A DNA stretch of 64,000 nt from Marinobacter daqiaonensis (GTDB taxonomy: Bacteria; Pseudomonadota; Gammaproteobacteria; Pseudomonadales; Oleiphilaceae). The translations under genes and the position numbers were made by a program. The stretch covers positions 1,771,272 to 1,835,271 of the forward strand of contig NZ_FOYW01000001.1 of assembly GCF_900115285.1 (NCBI RefSeq), written 5' to 3'. The notes beneath the pieces are model-generated. The model was not told the DNA's origin, ran no database searches, and was given only the letters and a program-made list of their open reading frames with translations. Numbering within the stretch: the first letter of the stretch is position 1; each line of letters opens with the position of its first letter. Positions 1 through 11,184 of the stretch are shown one piece after another.

Positions 1-20
1 CGTGCCCGCCAGAGCCGAGG

Positions 21-54
21 CGGCCTCTTCGCTGGCAGGCCAGCTCCTACAGCG
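21..54. repeat. REP-like extragenic palindrome
   Basis: This short stretch downstream of dapB reads CGGCCTCTTCGCTGGCAGGC followed by CAGCTCCTACAGCGG. It closely resembles the Pseudomonas putida REP consensus (CCGGCCTCTTCGC...GCTCCTACAGG), and its centre CTGGCAGGCCAG can fold. No second copy was noticed in the window. The call rests on remembered consensus only. Confidence 0.5.
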
Positions 55-105
55 GAACGCCGGGAAAATGGGGTCTTTTCCTTCCGTGGATTCCGTGGCA
101 AAAAT

Positions 106-2048
<1,943 letters not shown>

Positions 2049-2131
2049 ACTGGAAAACCCTGTGTAAAAACCTGTCTGTACCTTTCGGTCCGGGACATTA
2101 CGAAGGCAAAACCCGGTGTACTTAAACGCAG

Positions 2132-2161
2132 AAAACGCGGAGGCCGGAACCTCCGCGTTTT
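2132..2161 (-). terminator. Hairpin between dnaK and dnaJ
   Basis: A perfect 12-bp stem (AAAACGCGGAGG paired with CCTCCGCGTTTT) encloses a 6-base loop just after the dnaK stop. On the minus strand the stem ends in a short T run, as in an intrinsic terminator or attenuator. Because dnaJ follows in the same direction, partial termination that lowers DnaJ relative to DnaK is likely; this is inference. Confidence 0.7.
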
Positions 2162-2182
2162 GGCTGCGCTATCTTCTCACAA

Positions 2183-4102
2183 TTAGCGCTTGTCTTCGTC
2201 CTTCACTTCCTCGAACTCGGCGTCAACCGCGTCATCGGAACGGCTGCTGGCCTGCTCCTCGCCACCGGCCTGGGCCTCTTCACCCTGCTCGGCGTACATC
2301 TTCTGGGCCAGCTCGCCGGAAACTTCGGTCAGTTTCTGGGTCTTGGCCTCGATGTCTTCCTTGTTGGAGCCCTCCAGCGCTTCCTCGAGATCCTTGATGG
2401 CAGCTTCGATGTTTTCCTTTTCGCTGTCGGTGACCTTGTCGCCCGCTTCCTTCAGGGTCTTGCGCACGGTATGAACCATGGCATCACCCTGGTTGCGAAC
2501 CTGCACAAGTTCTTCGAACTTGCGATCCTCCTCGGCATTGGCCTCGGCATCGTTCACCATCTTTTCGATCTCATCATCACTGAGGCCGGAAGAAGCCTTG
2601 ATGACGATGGACTGCTCCTTGCCGGTAGCCTTGTCTTTGGCCGAGACGTTGAGGATACCGTTGGCATCGATGTCGAAAGTCACCTCGACCTGAGGAACGC
2701 CGCGGGGTGCCGGCGGAATGTCCGCCAGGTCGAACCGGCCCAGCGATTTGTTCTGGGACGCCTGCTTGCGCTCGCCCTGCACCACGTGAATGGTAACCGC
2801 GGTCTGGTTGTCTTCGGCAGTCGAGAAGGTCTGCGACTTCTTGGTCGGAATCGTAGTGTTCTTCTCGATCAGCGGTGTCGCCACGCCGCCCATGGTTTCG
2901 ATACCCAGGGTCAGCGGAGTAACGTCCAGCAGCAGAACGTCTTTCACGTCACCGGACAGTACCGCGCCCTGAATGGCGGCACCGATTGCAACCGCCTCAT
3001 CCGGGTTGACGTCCTTGCGGGCCTCTTTGCCGAAGAAGTTCTTCACTTTCTCCTGCACCAGGGGCATCCGGGTCTGGCCGCCCACCAGGATAACCTCGTC
3101 AATCTCGTTCGATGACAGGCCGGCATCCTTCATCGCCACCTTACAGGGTTCAAGACTGCGGTCGATCAGCTCTTCCACCAGGGACTCGAGCTTGGCCCGG
3201 GTCAGCTTCACGTTCATGTGCTTCGGACCGCTCTGATCCGCCGTGATGTACGGCAGGTTCACGTCGGTCTGCTGGCTGCTGGACAGCTCGATCTTGGCCT
3301 TCTCGGCGGCTTCCCTCAGGCGCTGCATGGCCAGGGAGTCGCCACGCAGATCAATGCCGCTGTCTTTCTTGAACTGGTCTGCCAGGTATTCGATGACCTT
3401 CAGGTCAAAGTCTTCACCACCCAGGAAGGTGTCACCGTTGGTGGCCAGAACCTCGAACTGGTGCTCGCCATCCACATCGGCAATTTCGATGATGGACAGG
3501 TCAAACGTACCACCACCCAGGTCGTAGACAGCTACGGTTCGGTCACCGCTCTGCTTGTCCATGCCGTAGGCCAGTGCGGCGGCGGTCGGCTCGTTGATGA
3601 TCCGCTTCACTTCGAGACCGGCGATCTTGCCGGCATCCTTGGTGGCCTGACGCTGGCTGTCGTTGAAGTAGGCCGGAACGGTGATGACCGCCTCGGTGAC
3701 CTTCTCACCCAGGTAATCTTCCGCGGTCTTCTTCATTTTCTTCAGCACTTCGGCGGACACCTGGGGTGGTGCCATTTTCTCGCCCTTCACTTCCACCCAG
3801 GCGTCACCGTTGTCGGCCTTGGTGATCTTGTACGGCACCATCTTGATGTCTTTCTGTACCACGTCGTCTTCAAAGCGACGGCCGATCAGACGCTTGATGG
3901 CATGAAGCGTGTTGTGGGGGTTGGTGACCGCCTGGCGTTTCGCGGACTGACCAACCAGGGTCTCGCCGTCGTCGGTGTAGGCGATAATGGACGGCGTGGT
4001 GCGATCACCTTCGGCGTTTTCGATAACCTTGACCTTGTCACCGTCCATGATGGCGACGCAGGAGTTGGTTGTGCCCAGGTCGATACCGATAATCTTGCTC
4101 AT
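2183..4102 (-). CDS. dnaK: Hsp70 chaperone DnaK
   Basis: DnaK is the ATP-dependent cytosolic chaperone that works with DnaJ and GrpE. The 639-residue protein is full length. It starts [18 protein letters not shown] (phosphate-binding loop 1) and contains the other signature blocks of the actin-like ATPase domain, such as [13 protein letters not shown] and [11 protein letters not shown]. It ends in a charged tail closing with EEVKDEDKR, resembling the EEV(K/D)D terminus typical of bacterial DnaK. It is transcribed with grpE, 125 bp downstream of the grpE stop, and a sigma-32-like promoter overlaps that stop. Confidence 0.99.
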   Translation of the reverse strand: MSKIIGIDLGTTNSCVAIMDGDKVKVIENAEGDRTTPSIIAYTDDGETLVGQSAKRQAVTNPHNTLHAIKRLIGRRFEDDVVQKDIKMVPYKITKADNGDAWVEVKGEKMAPPQVSAEVLKKMKKTAEDYLGEKVTEAVITVPAYFNDSQRQATKDAGKIAGLEVKRIINEPTAAALAYGMDKQSGDRTVAVYDLGGGTFDLSIIEIADVDGEHQFEVLATNGDTFLGGEDFDLKVIEYLADQFKKDSGIDLRGDSLAMQRLREAAEKAKIELSSSQQTDVNLPYITADQSGPKHMNVKLTRAKLESLVEELIDRSLEPCKVAMKDAGLSSNEIDEVILVGGQTRMPLVQEKVKNFFGKEARKDVNPDEAVAIGAAIQGAVLSGDVKDVLLLDVTPLTLGIETMGGVATPLIEKNTTIPTKKSQTFSTAEDNQTAVTIHVVQGERKQASQNKSLGRFDLADIPPAPRGVPQVEVTFDIDANGILNVSAKDKATGKEQSIVIKASSGLSDDEIEKMVNDAEANAEEDRKFEELVQVRNQGDAMVHTVRKTLKEAGDKVTDSEKENIEAAIKDLEEALEGSNKEDIEAKTQKLTEVSGELAQKMYAEQGEEAQAGGEEQASSRSDDAVDAEFEEVKDEDKR

Positions 4103-4204
4103 GTATACACTCCAGTTATCTGTTCAGACCGGATACTCTCGGATCCGGATTTGCTGATTCATGACCGGCCTGCTGTCGGGCCAGTGCTTGACGGTTACCT
4201 GCCT

Positions 4205-4232
4205 ATATTGGCGCCGGCGTTTACTTTTCAAG
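4205..4232 (-). promoter_or_regulatory. Possible sigma-32 promoter for dnaK
   Basis: On the minus strand a CTTGAAA-type -35 (TTGAAA at 4231-4226, overlapping the grpE stop) is followed after 14 bp by CCAATAT (4211-4205). The -35 matches the heat-shock consensus well; the -10 only partly matches CCCCATNT. It would give dnaK a start separate from grpE. Confidence 0.4.
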
Positions 4233-4830
4233 CCTGCTCGTCAATTTTTGGTCCGCCTTCAGCCTTGGCGACCACGACCATGGCAGGACGCACCAGACGC
4301 TCGTTAAGGGTGTAGCCCTTCTGGACCACCGCAACCACGGAGTTGGGCTCTGCATCAGGTGCAGGCACCATGGACATAGCCTCATGCACCTGCGGATCGA
4401 ACGGCTCGCCGACCGGATTGAGCTGCCGGACGTTGAACTTCTCGAGACTCTTCAGGAACAGGTCCAGAGTCATCTCGACTCCTTCCCGGATGGAAACCAC
4501 GAGCTCATCCCGGCTTTCCTGACTCTCGGTGCTTTCTACCGCCTTCTCAAGGCTGTCCGCCACAGGCAGCAGCTCCCGGACGAATTTTTCGAGGGCAAAC
4601 TTGTGAGCCTTCTCTACATCGATTTCGGCCCGGCGGCGGACATTCTGCATTTCCGCCTGGTTTCGCAGCAGCTGATCTTTCAGCTCCTGCATGCGGGCTT
4701 CCATGGAGTCGGGATCCCGCTCAGGAGAGGAGGTTTCACCGGGCTGCTCCTCGGTAACCGGTTCACCGGCCCGCTCTTCCGCCTTCAGCTCTTCGTCGAC
4801 TTTCTCGTTGCGATTCTCGTCAGCGCTCAT
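4228..4830 (-). CDS. grpE: Nucleotide exchange factor GrpE
   Basis: GrpE releases ADP from DnaK during the chaperone cycle. The 200-residue protein has the usual acidic N-terminus, a long alpha-helical stretch that forms the dimer stalk (about residues 45-100), and the C-terminal beta domain ending ...[16 protein letters not shown]. It is the first gene of the grpE-dnaK-dnaJ-dapB series and is preceded by a good sigma-32 promoter. It diverges from recN across a 209-bp gap that holds both heat-shock and SOS control sites. Confidence 0.97.
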   Translation of the reverse strand: MSADENRNEKVDEELKAEERAGEPVTEEQPGETSSPERDPDSMEARMQELKDQLLRNQAEMQNVRRRAEIDVEKAHKFALEKFVRELLPVADSLEKAVESTESQESRDELVVSIREGVEMTLDLFLKSLEKFNVRQLNPVGEPFDPQVHEAMSMVPAPDAEPNSVVAVVQKGYTLNERLVRPAMVVVAKAEGGPKIDEQA

Positions 4831-4902
4831 CTGCTACTCCCGCTTGTCTCTGGCTGCGCGGCAAGCCGCGCCACATCTGGGTAAGAAAACTTGCCAACGG
4901 AT

Positions 4903-4928
4903 ATGGGGCCCGAATCGGCACTTTCAAC
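4903..4928 (-). promoter_or_regulatory. Sigma-32 heat-shock promoter of grpE
   Basis: On the minus strand TTGAAA (4927-4922) is followed after 13 bp by CCCCAT (4908-4903) and then AT, a near-perfect match to the heat-shock consensus CTTGAAA-N13-CCCCATNT. It lies about 75 bp upstream of the grpE start codon. Confidence 0.8.
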
Positions 4929-4979
4929 CATGCAGGGTTCACACAAATCCGCGAAAGGGGTTTGCATCCGGAAAAATCA

Positions 4980-5014
4980 CTGTATATATTCACATGTACT
5001 GTATACCTTAACAG
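4980..5014 (+). promoter_or_regulatory. Tandem LexA (SOS) boxes of recN
   Basis: CTGTATACCTTAACAG at 4999-5014 is a perfect CTGT-N8-ACAG LexA site. CTGTATATATTCACAT at 4980-4995 is a second copy with one mismatch in the last half-site. Both lie 26-60 bp before the recN start codon, where LexA would block the promoter. Multiple LexA boxes are also known upstream of E. coli recN. Confidence 0.85.
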
Positions 5015-5039
5015 TGTTTGCGACTCAGGGAGACGCCAC

Positions 5040-6716
5040 ATGCTGACTCAACTCACAGTTTCCAATTACGCCATTGCCGAAAGGGTGGAACTTCAGTTCC
5101 AGAAGGGGATGACCGCCCTGACCGGAGAAACCGGCGCCGGCAAATCCATCGTGCTTGATGCGCTTGGCCTGGCCATGGGAGGCCGTGGCGATGCCGGAGC
5201 TGTACGACACGGCGCGAAGCGGGCGGACATTACCGCGTCCTTTGATATCTCCCGCATCCCTGACGCCCGGCAATGGCTGGAGGATCAGGATCTGGATGAC
5301 GGCAACGACTGCATCCTGCGACGGGTCATCAGTCGCGATGGCCGCTCCCGGGCCTATATCAACGGCCAGCCCTGCCCCCTGAACCAGCTCAAGGAACTGG
5401 GCGCCTCGCTGATGGACATCCACAGCCAGCACCAGCACCAGTCGCTACTCAAGAAGGAAACCCACCGCCGGCTGCTGGATGAATTCTCCGGAGCGGAGGA
5501 TCTGGCCATCAAAGCCCGCCTTGCCTGGAAACAGTGGCACCAGGCCCGCGAACGCCTGACAAGCCGGCAGCAGAACGCGGATGAGTCCGAGGCCCGCCTG
5601 CAGCTGCTCCGCTATCAGGTAGAAGAGCTCGACCGACTCGCCCTTGAGGCAGGAGAACAGGAGCGGCTGGAGCAGGAACAGGAGCAGCTGAGCCATGCGG
5701 AGACCGTCCGCCAGCACAGCCATCATGCAGCCATGCTGTGCTCCGAGGGCGAGACCAGCGCCGCCGACCTGGTGCGCCAGGCACTGCAACAACTGGAGCA
5801 GCTGCCGGTGGAAGTGCCGGCACTTGCGGATACGCTGCAGATGCTGAACGAGGCTCAGATCCAGCTCACCGAAGCCGGCAGCAACCTGCGCCATTTTGTC
5901 GAGGATTATGAAGCGGATCCGGAACGGCTTCAGGAAGTGGAAGAACGGCTCAGCGCCATCTATCAGCTGGCCAGGAAACATCGCATTCAGCCGGAGGAAC
6001 TGCCGGATCTGCATCAGACCCTGGACAGGGAACTGGCGGGACTCGATGGCAGTGAGGGCAGCCTCGAACAACTGGAAGCGGACGTGGAAAGCTACCGCAA
6101 GGCCTATCAGGCAGTGGCCGACAAACTTTCCGAAGCCCGCCGCCTCGGCGCAGTGGCGCTCGACGAGCGGGTTGGCGCCGAGCTGGCGGAGCTGGGCATG
6201 CCCACAATGCGCTTTATTACCCAGCTGGACACCAGTGACAGCGAGCCAAGCCCTGCAGGCAACGAAGAAATTGAATTCCTGATCAGCGCCAACCCTGGCC
6301 AGCCGGCGCGTCCGCTGGCCAAGGTGGCCTCCGGTGGCGAACTGTCGCGGATCAGCCTGGCCATTCAGGTTGTGGTCGCCCAGACATCAACCACCCCGAC
6401 CCTGGTGTTTGATGAGGTGGATGTGGGCATCGGCGGGGGCACGGCGGAAGTGGTCGGGCGCCTGCTTCGGTCCCTGGGGGAAAGTGGCCAGATTATCTGT
6501 GTGACCCATCTGCCGCAGGTGGCGGCCCAGAGCCATCAGCACCTGTTCGTCAGCAAGTTCACTGAAGCGGAGGCCACGTTTTCCCGGATTGAAACCCTGA
6601 ATGATCAGGGACGCATCAGTGAAGTGGCACGGATGCTGGGCGGTCTGGATATGACCGAACAGACTCTGGCTCACGCCCGGGAAATGTACACCAAAGGTCA
6701 GGCAACCCATCACTGA
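5040..6716 (+). CDS. recN: DNA repair protein RecN
   Basis: RecN is an SMC-like ATPase that acts early in double-strand-break repair. The 558-residue protein has Walker A GETGAGKS at 29-36, long coiled-coil regions in the middle, the ABC signature ASGGELSRISLAIQ, and Walker B TLVFDEVDVGIGG. I chose the ATG at 5040 because MLTQLTVSNYAIAE is the family N-terminus and GGGAGA lies just upstream; an in-frame ATG at 4962 would lie upstream of both LexA boxes. Two LexA boxes place it in the SOS regulon. A strong terminator follows. Confidence 0.97.
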   Translation: MLTQLTVSNYAIAERVELQFQKGMTALTGETGAGKSIVLDALGLAMGGRGDAGAVRHGAKRADITASFDISRIPDARQWLEDQDLDDGNDCILRRVISRDGRSRAYINGQPCPLNQLKELGASLMDIHSQHQHQSLLKKETHRRLLDEFSGAEDLAIKARLAWKQWHQARERLTSRQQNADESEARLQLLRYQVEELDRLALEAGEQERLEQEQEQLSHAETVRQHSHHAAMLCSEGETSAADLVRQALQQLEQLPVEVPALADTLQMLNEAQIQLTEAGSNLRHFVEDYEADPERLQEVEERLSAIYQLARKHRIQPEELPDLHQTLDRELAGLDGSEGSLEQLEADVESYRKAYQAVADKLSEARRLGAVALDERVGAELAELGMPTMRFITQLDTSDSEPSPAGNEEIEFLISANPGQPARPLAKVASGGELSRISLAIQVVVAQTSTTPTLVFDEVDVGIGGGTAEVVGRLLRSLGESGQIICVTHLPQVAAQSHQHLFVSKFTEAEATFSRIETLNDQGRISEVARMLGGLDMTEQTLAHAREMYTKGQATHH

Positions 6717-6779
6717 CCGTTAACTGACGCGAAAAAGGTTTTTGCTCTCGTCGAACTCCCTTCTCACCTGAGAGCCTCG

Positions 6780-6806
6780 GAGCGCCATTGCGGCGCTCTT
6801 TTTTTT
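6780..6806 (+). terminator. Intrinsic terminator of recN
   Basis: GAGCGCC and GGCGCTC (7-bp stem, loop ATTGC) are followed directly by eight T residues on the plus strand, 63 bp after the recN stop. Confidence 0.85.
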
Positions 6807-6861
6807 GGCATTGATTGCCCAGGGCAGCCATCCCCGGGCGCACACCCCTGAACCTGGGGGA

Positions 6862-7275
6862 TCAGGACTTCTTCAGCGGCTTCACGTAAAGGATGAGGCT
6901 GTGGTCGACAATCTCGTAGCCGTGTTCCTTGGCGATCTTCTGTTGCCGCTCTTCGATCACATCGTCCACGAACTCGATCACCTCGCCGGTCTGGGTGCAT
7001 ACCATGTGGTCGTGATGATCGTCGCCCGCCATTTCAAAAACCGCGTGACCACCCTCGAAATTATGGCGGAGAACCAGTCCGGCCGCCTCGAATTGGGTAA
7101 GCACCCGATAGACCGTCGCCAGGCCAACATCGTCACCCTGATCGAGGAGCTTTTTGTAGACATCCTCCGCGCTCAGGTGATGCTCCTTGGCACTCTCCAG
7201 GATGTTAAAGATCTTCACCCGGGGCAACGTAACTTTCAGGCCAACCTTGCGCAGTTCGGCGTTTTCAGATGACAT
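6862..7275 (-). CDS. fur: Ferric uptake regulator Fur
   Basis: Fur is the iron-responsive repressor of iron-uptake genes. The 137-residue protein has the N-terminal winged helix (LRKVGLKVTLPRVKIF through LATVYRVLTQFEAAGLV) and the metal-binding motif GDDHHDHMVC. As I recall for Pseudomonas Fur, only one cysteine occurs in the segment where E. coli has CxxC (here CTQTG), so the structural zinc site of E. coli Fur is not conserved. It diverges from bamE across about 100 bp, a common arrangement in this group. Confidence 0.97.
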   Translation of the reverse strand: MSSENAELRKVGLKVTLPRVKIFNILESAKEHHLSAEDVYKKLLDQGDDVGLATVYRVLTQFEAAGLVLRHNFEGGHAVFEMAGDDHHDHMVCTQTGEVIEFVDDVIEERQQKIAKEHGYEIVDHSLILYVKPLKKS

Positions 7276-7378
7276 AATGCTCTTCGCTCTTTGGTGTATT
7301 CAGTGCTTCCGGTATTATAGCGCCTAATTTCCTGTCATAAACCGTTTCATTCCCGGCCAAAAAGGACGTCTGTCCCTG

Positions 7379-7714
7379 ATGCACCCGATTCGAAAGCTTG
7401 TTCCCGCCCTCCTGCTGCTTACTCTGACAGGCTGCGTGTTCCCCGGCGTTTATAAAATCAATATCCAGCAGGGCAATATCGTTACCGAAGAAGAGCTGGC
7501 GCAACTGGAGCCCGGCATGACCCGGGCCCAGGTCCACTCCGCCCTGGGGACTCCACTGGTACTCAACCCGGCCGACACTTCGGTGGAATATTACGTTTAC
7601 ACCTTCCAGGAAGCAGGCGGCGAGATACGGGAGCAGAAGGTGATCGTCCACTACGACAACGACACCTATTCCCATTCAGAAAAGCAGCTGCTGGATGATC
7701 TGCCGGCTTACTAG
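7379..7714 (+). CDS. bamE: Outer membrane assembly lipoprotein BamE (OmlA/SmpA)
   Basis: BamE is the small lipoprotein subunit of the BAM complex that inserts beta-barrel proteins into the outer membrane. The 111-residue product has a signal peptide with lipobox LTGC (lipidated Cys19). The family core GVYKINIQQGNIVTEEELAQLEPGMTRAQV follows, with the LGTP segment. The fur-bamE divergent pair and the adjacent rnfH-ratA pair reproduce a conserved gammaproteobacterial neighbourhood. Confidence 0.96.
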   Translation: MHPIRKLVPALLLLTLTGCVFPGVYKINIQQGNIVTEEELAQLEPGMTRAQVHSALGTPLVLNPADTSVEYYVYTFQEAGGEIREQKVIVHYDNDTYSHSEKQLLDDLPAY

Positions 7715-7722
7715 TCTGCAGA

Positions 7723-8004
7723 CTAGCCCTGCTTCTTTTTGGCCCGGTTCAACCGGGCCTGCTTGGGATCGATCTTGAGGGGCCGGTAAAGCTCAACCCG
7801 GTCTCCCTCCCGCAGAACATGATCGGCAGGGGATTTCACGACTTTGCCGAAAATCCCCATGTCCGCGACATCCGGATCAAGACCGGGAAACAACTCTTCA
7901 ATGCGGGACAGGCGGACCGCCTCCAGCATCGTCGCTCCCTCCTCCACGAGCACCGGCACGATCTCCTGTTTCTCCGGTGTTGCGTACGCCACCTCCACCC
8001 GCAT
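7723..8004 (-). CDS. rnfH: RnfH-family ubiquitin-fold protein (UPF0125)
   Basis: This small 93-residue protein belongs to the RnfH/UPF0125 family, a beta-grasp fold whose cellular role is not settled. Visible family blocks are VEVAYATPEKQEI at the start, IFGKVVKSPADHVLREGDRVELYRPLKIDPKQAR near the end, and a basic tail. Its ATG overlaps the ratA stop (TGATG), so the two are translationally coupled, as in many gammaproteobacteria. Confidence 0.9.
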   Translation of the reverse strand: MRVEVAYATPEKQEIVPVLVEEGATMLEAVRLSRIEELFPGLDPDVADMGIFGKVVKSPADHVLREGDRVELYRPLKIDPKQARLNRAKKKQG

Positions 8005-8462
8005 CAGCGCTTCTCCGAACCCGAAGACCTGGGGTAGACCTCATCAGCACGACGGCAGAAAGCCTCGACCATGGTGTTGGCGGCCTGACTGAAAACCGGG
8101 CCGAAGGTCATCCGCGACAAGGGCCCGGAGAAATCGAATTCCAGCTGAAGGATAACCTTGCAGGCGACTTCATCCAATGGCTTGAAATGCCAGTGGCCCT
8201 TGAGATTCCGGAAAGGACCGTCAACCAGTTGCATGTCGATCCGCTCCGGGGTCATCCGGAGGTTCCGGGTGGTCAGGCGATGGCGCATCCCCCCTTTGGC
8301 GACCTCAAGGGAGGCAATCACCTCGGCCTCGGTGCGCTCGTGAACCTCGGCACCCGCACACCACGGGAGGAACTGTGGATAGCTGCCAACGTCGTCGACC
8401 AGGAAAAACATCCGCTCTGCCGAATGCAGGACCAGTGCGCTTTTATCAATCTGATGGGGCAT
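8004..8462 (-). CDS. ratA: RatA-family START-domain protein
   Basis: The 152-residue protein is a member of the Coq10/START-like family called RatA in E. coli, where it was reported to act on ribosome subunit association; homologues bind ubiquinone-like lipids. Family blocks include HSAERMFFLVDDVGSYPQFLPWCAGAEV, LEFDFSGPLSRMTFGPVFSQAANTMVEAFCRRADEVY. I chose the ATG at 8462, giving MPHQIDKSALV; an upstream in-frame extension to 8612 lacks family resemblance. It is coupled to rnfH. Confidence 0.9.
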   Translation of the reverse strand: MPHQIDKSALVLHSAERMFFLVDDVGSYPQFLPWCAGAEVHERTEAEVIASLEVAKGGMRHRLTTRNLRMTPERIDMQLVDGPFRNLKGHWHFKPLDEVACKVILQLEFDFSGPLSRMTFGPVFSQAANTMVEAFCRRADEVYPRSSGSEKR

Positions 8463-8553
8463 GAAACTCCCGATTCTTTTCCTAACCAGAAACCCATGAT
8501 ATCGGATTTCAGATATTTTTTCGGCCCGGCACTGATCCGCCAGTCTCCAGGTA

Positions 8554-10059
8554 TCAGTATTCCGCGGCCTTGCCAGGGCCGGGGCGACTGTTCGGACCAG
8601 GACTCCTTTCACTCCCTGTCATTCCCTGAGCCCCCACCTCATGGGCCGAAGGCGCACACCACCCCAGGTCGCCGTTCTGGCAAAGCAACTGCAGGGAAAC
8701 GACTGAATAACTCAACCCCACGGCCGCCACCACCAAGGGTAAAAGGTATCGCAAAATCAGGTGCCAGAGCATGACAAGCCATTCAGGGGCATCGCCGAGC
8801 AGCCTGACCAGATACCCCGGTGGACCTCTCCAGCCAAGGAAAATGGCCAGAGCCACCGTTACCGCTGGAATAAGGAGGCCGCTGGTCACCAGTTCGATCC
8901 AGCGGAATGGAGTCAGCCCTGCCAGTTCGACACTGGACCAGATATTGAACGAGAAAAGAGTGACCAGGCCCACCAGCCAGGCGGACACCAGCACAAGCAG
9001 GACGGAAGCCCACCTGGGAGCCACCACCCACTCCCGGAGCCAGCCAACCACCGATTCGCTCAGGGCAAGGGCCGAGGTCCAGGCGACCAGCGTAATGACC
9101 GTGAACAGGGCTGTAGCCATGAACTGGTGCCCTGGTTGCTCCCCCAGACCCACGGGCAAAGCCACGAACACCAGACCGAATCCCTGGGCACTGCTTGCCC
9201 CGATGGCCGTTGAAGCAAGGCCATAGATTACAGCGCCGGCACACACACCAACCAGGGTATCCATCAGGGTAACTGCGATAACAGAGCGCTTGAGAGGGGT
9301 GCCAGGCGCCATCATGGCCCCGAAAACAGCCCACACGCCAAGACCGAGGCCCAGTGTATAAAAGGCATGGGATAACGCCAGCCAGACACTCTGGAGTGAA
9401 ACATCCTCTGCTCGCAGGGCCGTCACTGAGGCCAGCGCCTGCGCTCCCCGTCCCTCACGAAAGACCCACCAAAGCAAGCCGGCAAGGACCAGAAGGATTA
9501 TCGGCATCACTAACCGGAACGCGCGCTCCACAACGTTTCCGCGAATGGCCACCGCGCCCACGAGGATGATGAAAAACAGATGCCAGGCCATGAAACCGCG
9601 ATACTCATGGGTGTCTTCCACAAGCTGGCTCAATAAATGCGTCATGGCGGCCGTGCTGGCGTTGTCGAAATGACCCAGGGCCCCGTAGAACACATAGGCC
9701 AGACAGATCGAGCCGATCACCAGGGTCATCGAAAGCACCAGGAAACCGGCCAGGATGCTGAGCCGGCCCACCCAGCGCCAGCGAGGCGACTGCCGGATGG
9801 CAGCGGCCTCTGCCGCCATCGCCAATACCATGCTGTGCCTTGAATGACGGCCAAGGGCTGTCTCGGCAAGCATCAGGGGTAGCGTGACCAGCAACAGGGA
9901 GCCCAGGTAAAGCAGAACGAAATAGCCGCCGCCGAACTGGTTCGCCAGCCAGGGAAATTGCCACAGGTTCCCCAGACCGATGGTTGCGGCCGTGGCTGCC
10001 CAGAAAAACGTGGATCGATTTGCCCAAAGGCCAAGGGTCGCGTTAGGAAGTACCGACAT
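8554..10059 (-). CDS. Sodium-dependent transporter of the NSS (SNF) family
   Basis: This 501-residue inner-membrane protein belongs to the neurotransmitter:sodium symporter family, which imports amino acids or related solutes with Na+. The N-terminus carries the family signature ATAATIGLGNLWQFPWLANQFGGGYFVLLYL (TM1 with the unwound substrate site) followed by about ten further hydrophobic segments. The C-terminal 35 residues are polar and Pro/Gly-rich. The substrate cannot be inferred from the sequence. It diverges from smpB. Confidence 0.88.
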   Translation of the reverse strand: MSVLPNATLGLWANRSTFFWAATAATIGLGNLWQFPWLANQFGGGYFVLLYLGSLLLVTLPLMLAETALGRHSRHSMVLAMAAEAAAIRQSPRWRWVGRLSILAGFLVLSMTLVIGSICLAYVFYGALGHFDNASTAAMTHLLSQLVEDTHEYRGFMAWHLFFIILVGAVAIRGNVVERAFRLVMPIILLVLAGLLWWVFREGRGAQALASVTALRAEDVSLQSVWLALSHAFYTLGLGLGVWAVFGAMMAPGTPLKRSVIAVTLMDTLVGVCAGAVIYGLASTAIGASSAQGFGLVFVALPVGLGEQPGHQFMATALFTVITLVAWTSALALSESVVGWLREWVVAPRWASVLLVLVSAWLVGLVTLFSFNIWSSVELAGLTPFRWIELVTSGLLIPAVTVALAIFLGWRGPPGYLVRLLGDAPEWLVMLWHLILRYLLPLVVAAVGLSYSVVSLQLLCQNGDLGWCAPSAHEVGAQGMTGSERSPGPNSRPGPGKAAEY

Positions 10060-10215
10060 CCAGATCCCTGCTTACAATGAATCCGCCATTCTAGCGGAAA
10101 TGCCACGTTCGTCGCCCGTTTCGTGACCCCTAACGGGACCTGCGTTACAATCCGACCCTTGTCTGTGGCCGGATCAGCCCCATTACAGACCCTGAATATC
10201 CAACGGAACCAGCGA

Positions 10216-10698
10216 ATGAGCAAGAAAAAACCGGCAAACTCCGGGGGCACCATTGCCCTCAACAAAAAGGCGCGCCACGAGTATCACATCGAGGAGCGCC
10301 TCGAGGCAGGCGTCCAGCTTCTGGGCTGGGAGGTCAAATCGCTGCGTGCCGGCAAGGGCCAGATCACTGAGGCCTACGTCCTGTTCCGGGAGGGCGAGGC
10401 CTTTCTTTTCAACGCCCAGATTACGCCCCTTAACACGGCCTCCACCCATGTCATCGCCGATCCGACACGCACGCGCAAACTTCTGCTGCATGCCAAGGAA
10501 ATTGCCAGACTCATGGGCAAGGTAGACCAGGCGGGCCATACTTGCGTACCCCTGGCGCTCTACTGGAAGAAGAACAAGGTGAAGTGCGAGATTGCTCTGG
10601 TGAAAGGCAAGAAGCTGTTCGACAAGCGGGCCACCGAGAAAGAGCGGGACTGGAACCGCCAGAAGCAGCGCATCATGCGGGAAGGTAACGCAGGCTGA
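10216..10698 (+). CDS. smpB: SsrA-binding protein SmpB
   Basis: SmpB escorts tmRNA to stalled ribosomes for trans-translation. The 160-residue protein shows the family blocks [33 protein letters not shown] and the basic C-terminal tail that acts as a codon-anticodon mimic ([12 protein letters not shown]). I chose ATG 10216 ([11 protein letters not shown]). It sits 86 bp upstream of the ssrA gene that encodes its RNA partner. Confidence 0.97.
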   Translation: MSKKKPANSGGTIALNKKARHEYHIEERLEAGVQLLGWEVKSLRAGKGQITEAYVLFREGEAFLFNAQITPLNTASTHVIADPTRTRKLLLHAKEIARLMGKVDQAGHTCVPLALYWKKNKVKCEIALVKGKKLFDKRATEKERDWNRQKQRIMREGNAG

Positions 10699-10784
10699 AT
10701 ACGTGGGCATGGGTGTAACTACCGACCCGGGTTTCACGAAAACCCTTGAAGTCCCGGACTTCGGACCCATATACTTGATCAAGA

Positions 10785-11142
10785 GGGGACGACATGGCTT
10801 CGACGCTGGTGACGAACCCTTGAGTGCATGTCGAGATGGCAGCGAATCTCGTTAATCCAAAGCTGCAAGCAATAGTCGCAAACGACGACAACTACGCACT
10901 GGCGGCGTAAGCCGCTGGTTGTCCTGACCCGGGTGCCTGTAAACGGGTATTTCAGGACATCATAGCTAACAGGCTGCTCCTTTAACCAGAGCTCACTGGT
11001 TGAAGGATAAGATTCAAAGAGCTCGCCTCTTGCACCCTGGCTCTCGGGTCGCTTGAGGTTAAACGAATAGAGAGACGCTAAACATGTAGAGCTCAAGGCA
11101 GAGTACTGGCGGACGCGGGTTCAATTCCCGCCGTCTCCACCA
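10785..11142 (+). ncRNA. ssrA: Transfer-messenger RNA
   Basis: The gene begins GGGGACGACATGGCTTCGAC, typical of one-piece tmRNA, and ends GGTTCAATTCCCGCCGTCTC plus the encoded CCA-containing end CACCA. The 5' GGGGACG pairs with 3' CGTCTCC to form the acceptor stem, and GGTTCAATTCC is the T-arm. The tag reading frame is at 10878-10910: GCA AAC GAC GAC AAC TAC GCA CTG GCG GCG TAA, encoding ANDDNYALAA. The usual TAGTC precedes the resume codon. Length is about 358 nt. A terminator follows 12 nt later. SmpB is encoded just upstream. Confidence 0.97.
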
Positions 11143-11153
11143 AACTCTCAGAG

Positions 11154-11184
11154 AAAAGCCCCTGATTTCAGGGGCTTTTTTTTT
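11154..11184 (+). terminator. Intrinsic terminator of ssrA
   Basis: AAAAGCCCCTGA pairs with TCAGGGGCTTTT (tight loop) followed by a run of nine T residues in all. It lies 12 nt after the mature 3' end of tmRNA. Confidence 0.9.

Noticed and set aside
3218-4315. 365-codon plus-strand frame opposite dnaK
   Set aside because: Antisense shadow of dnaK; long only because of high third-position GC.
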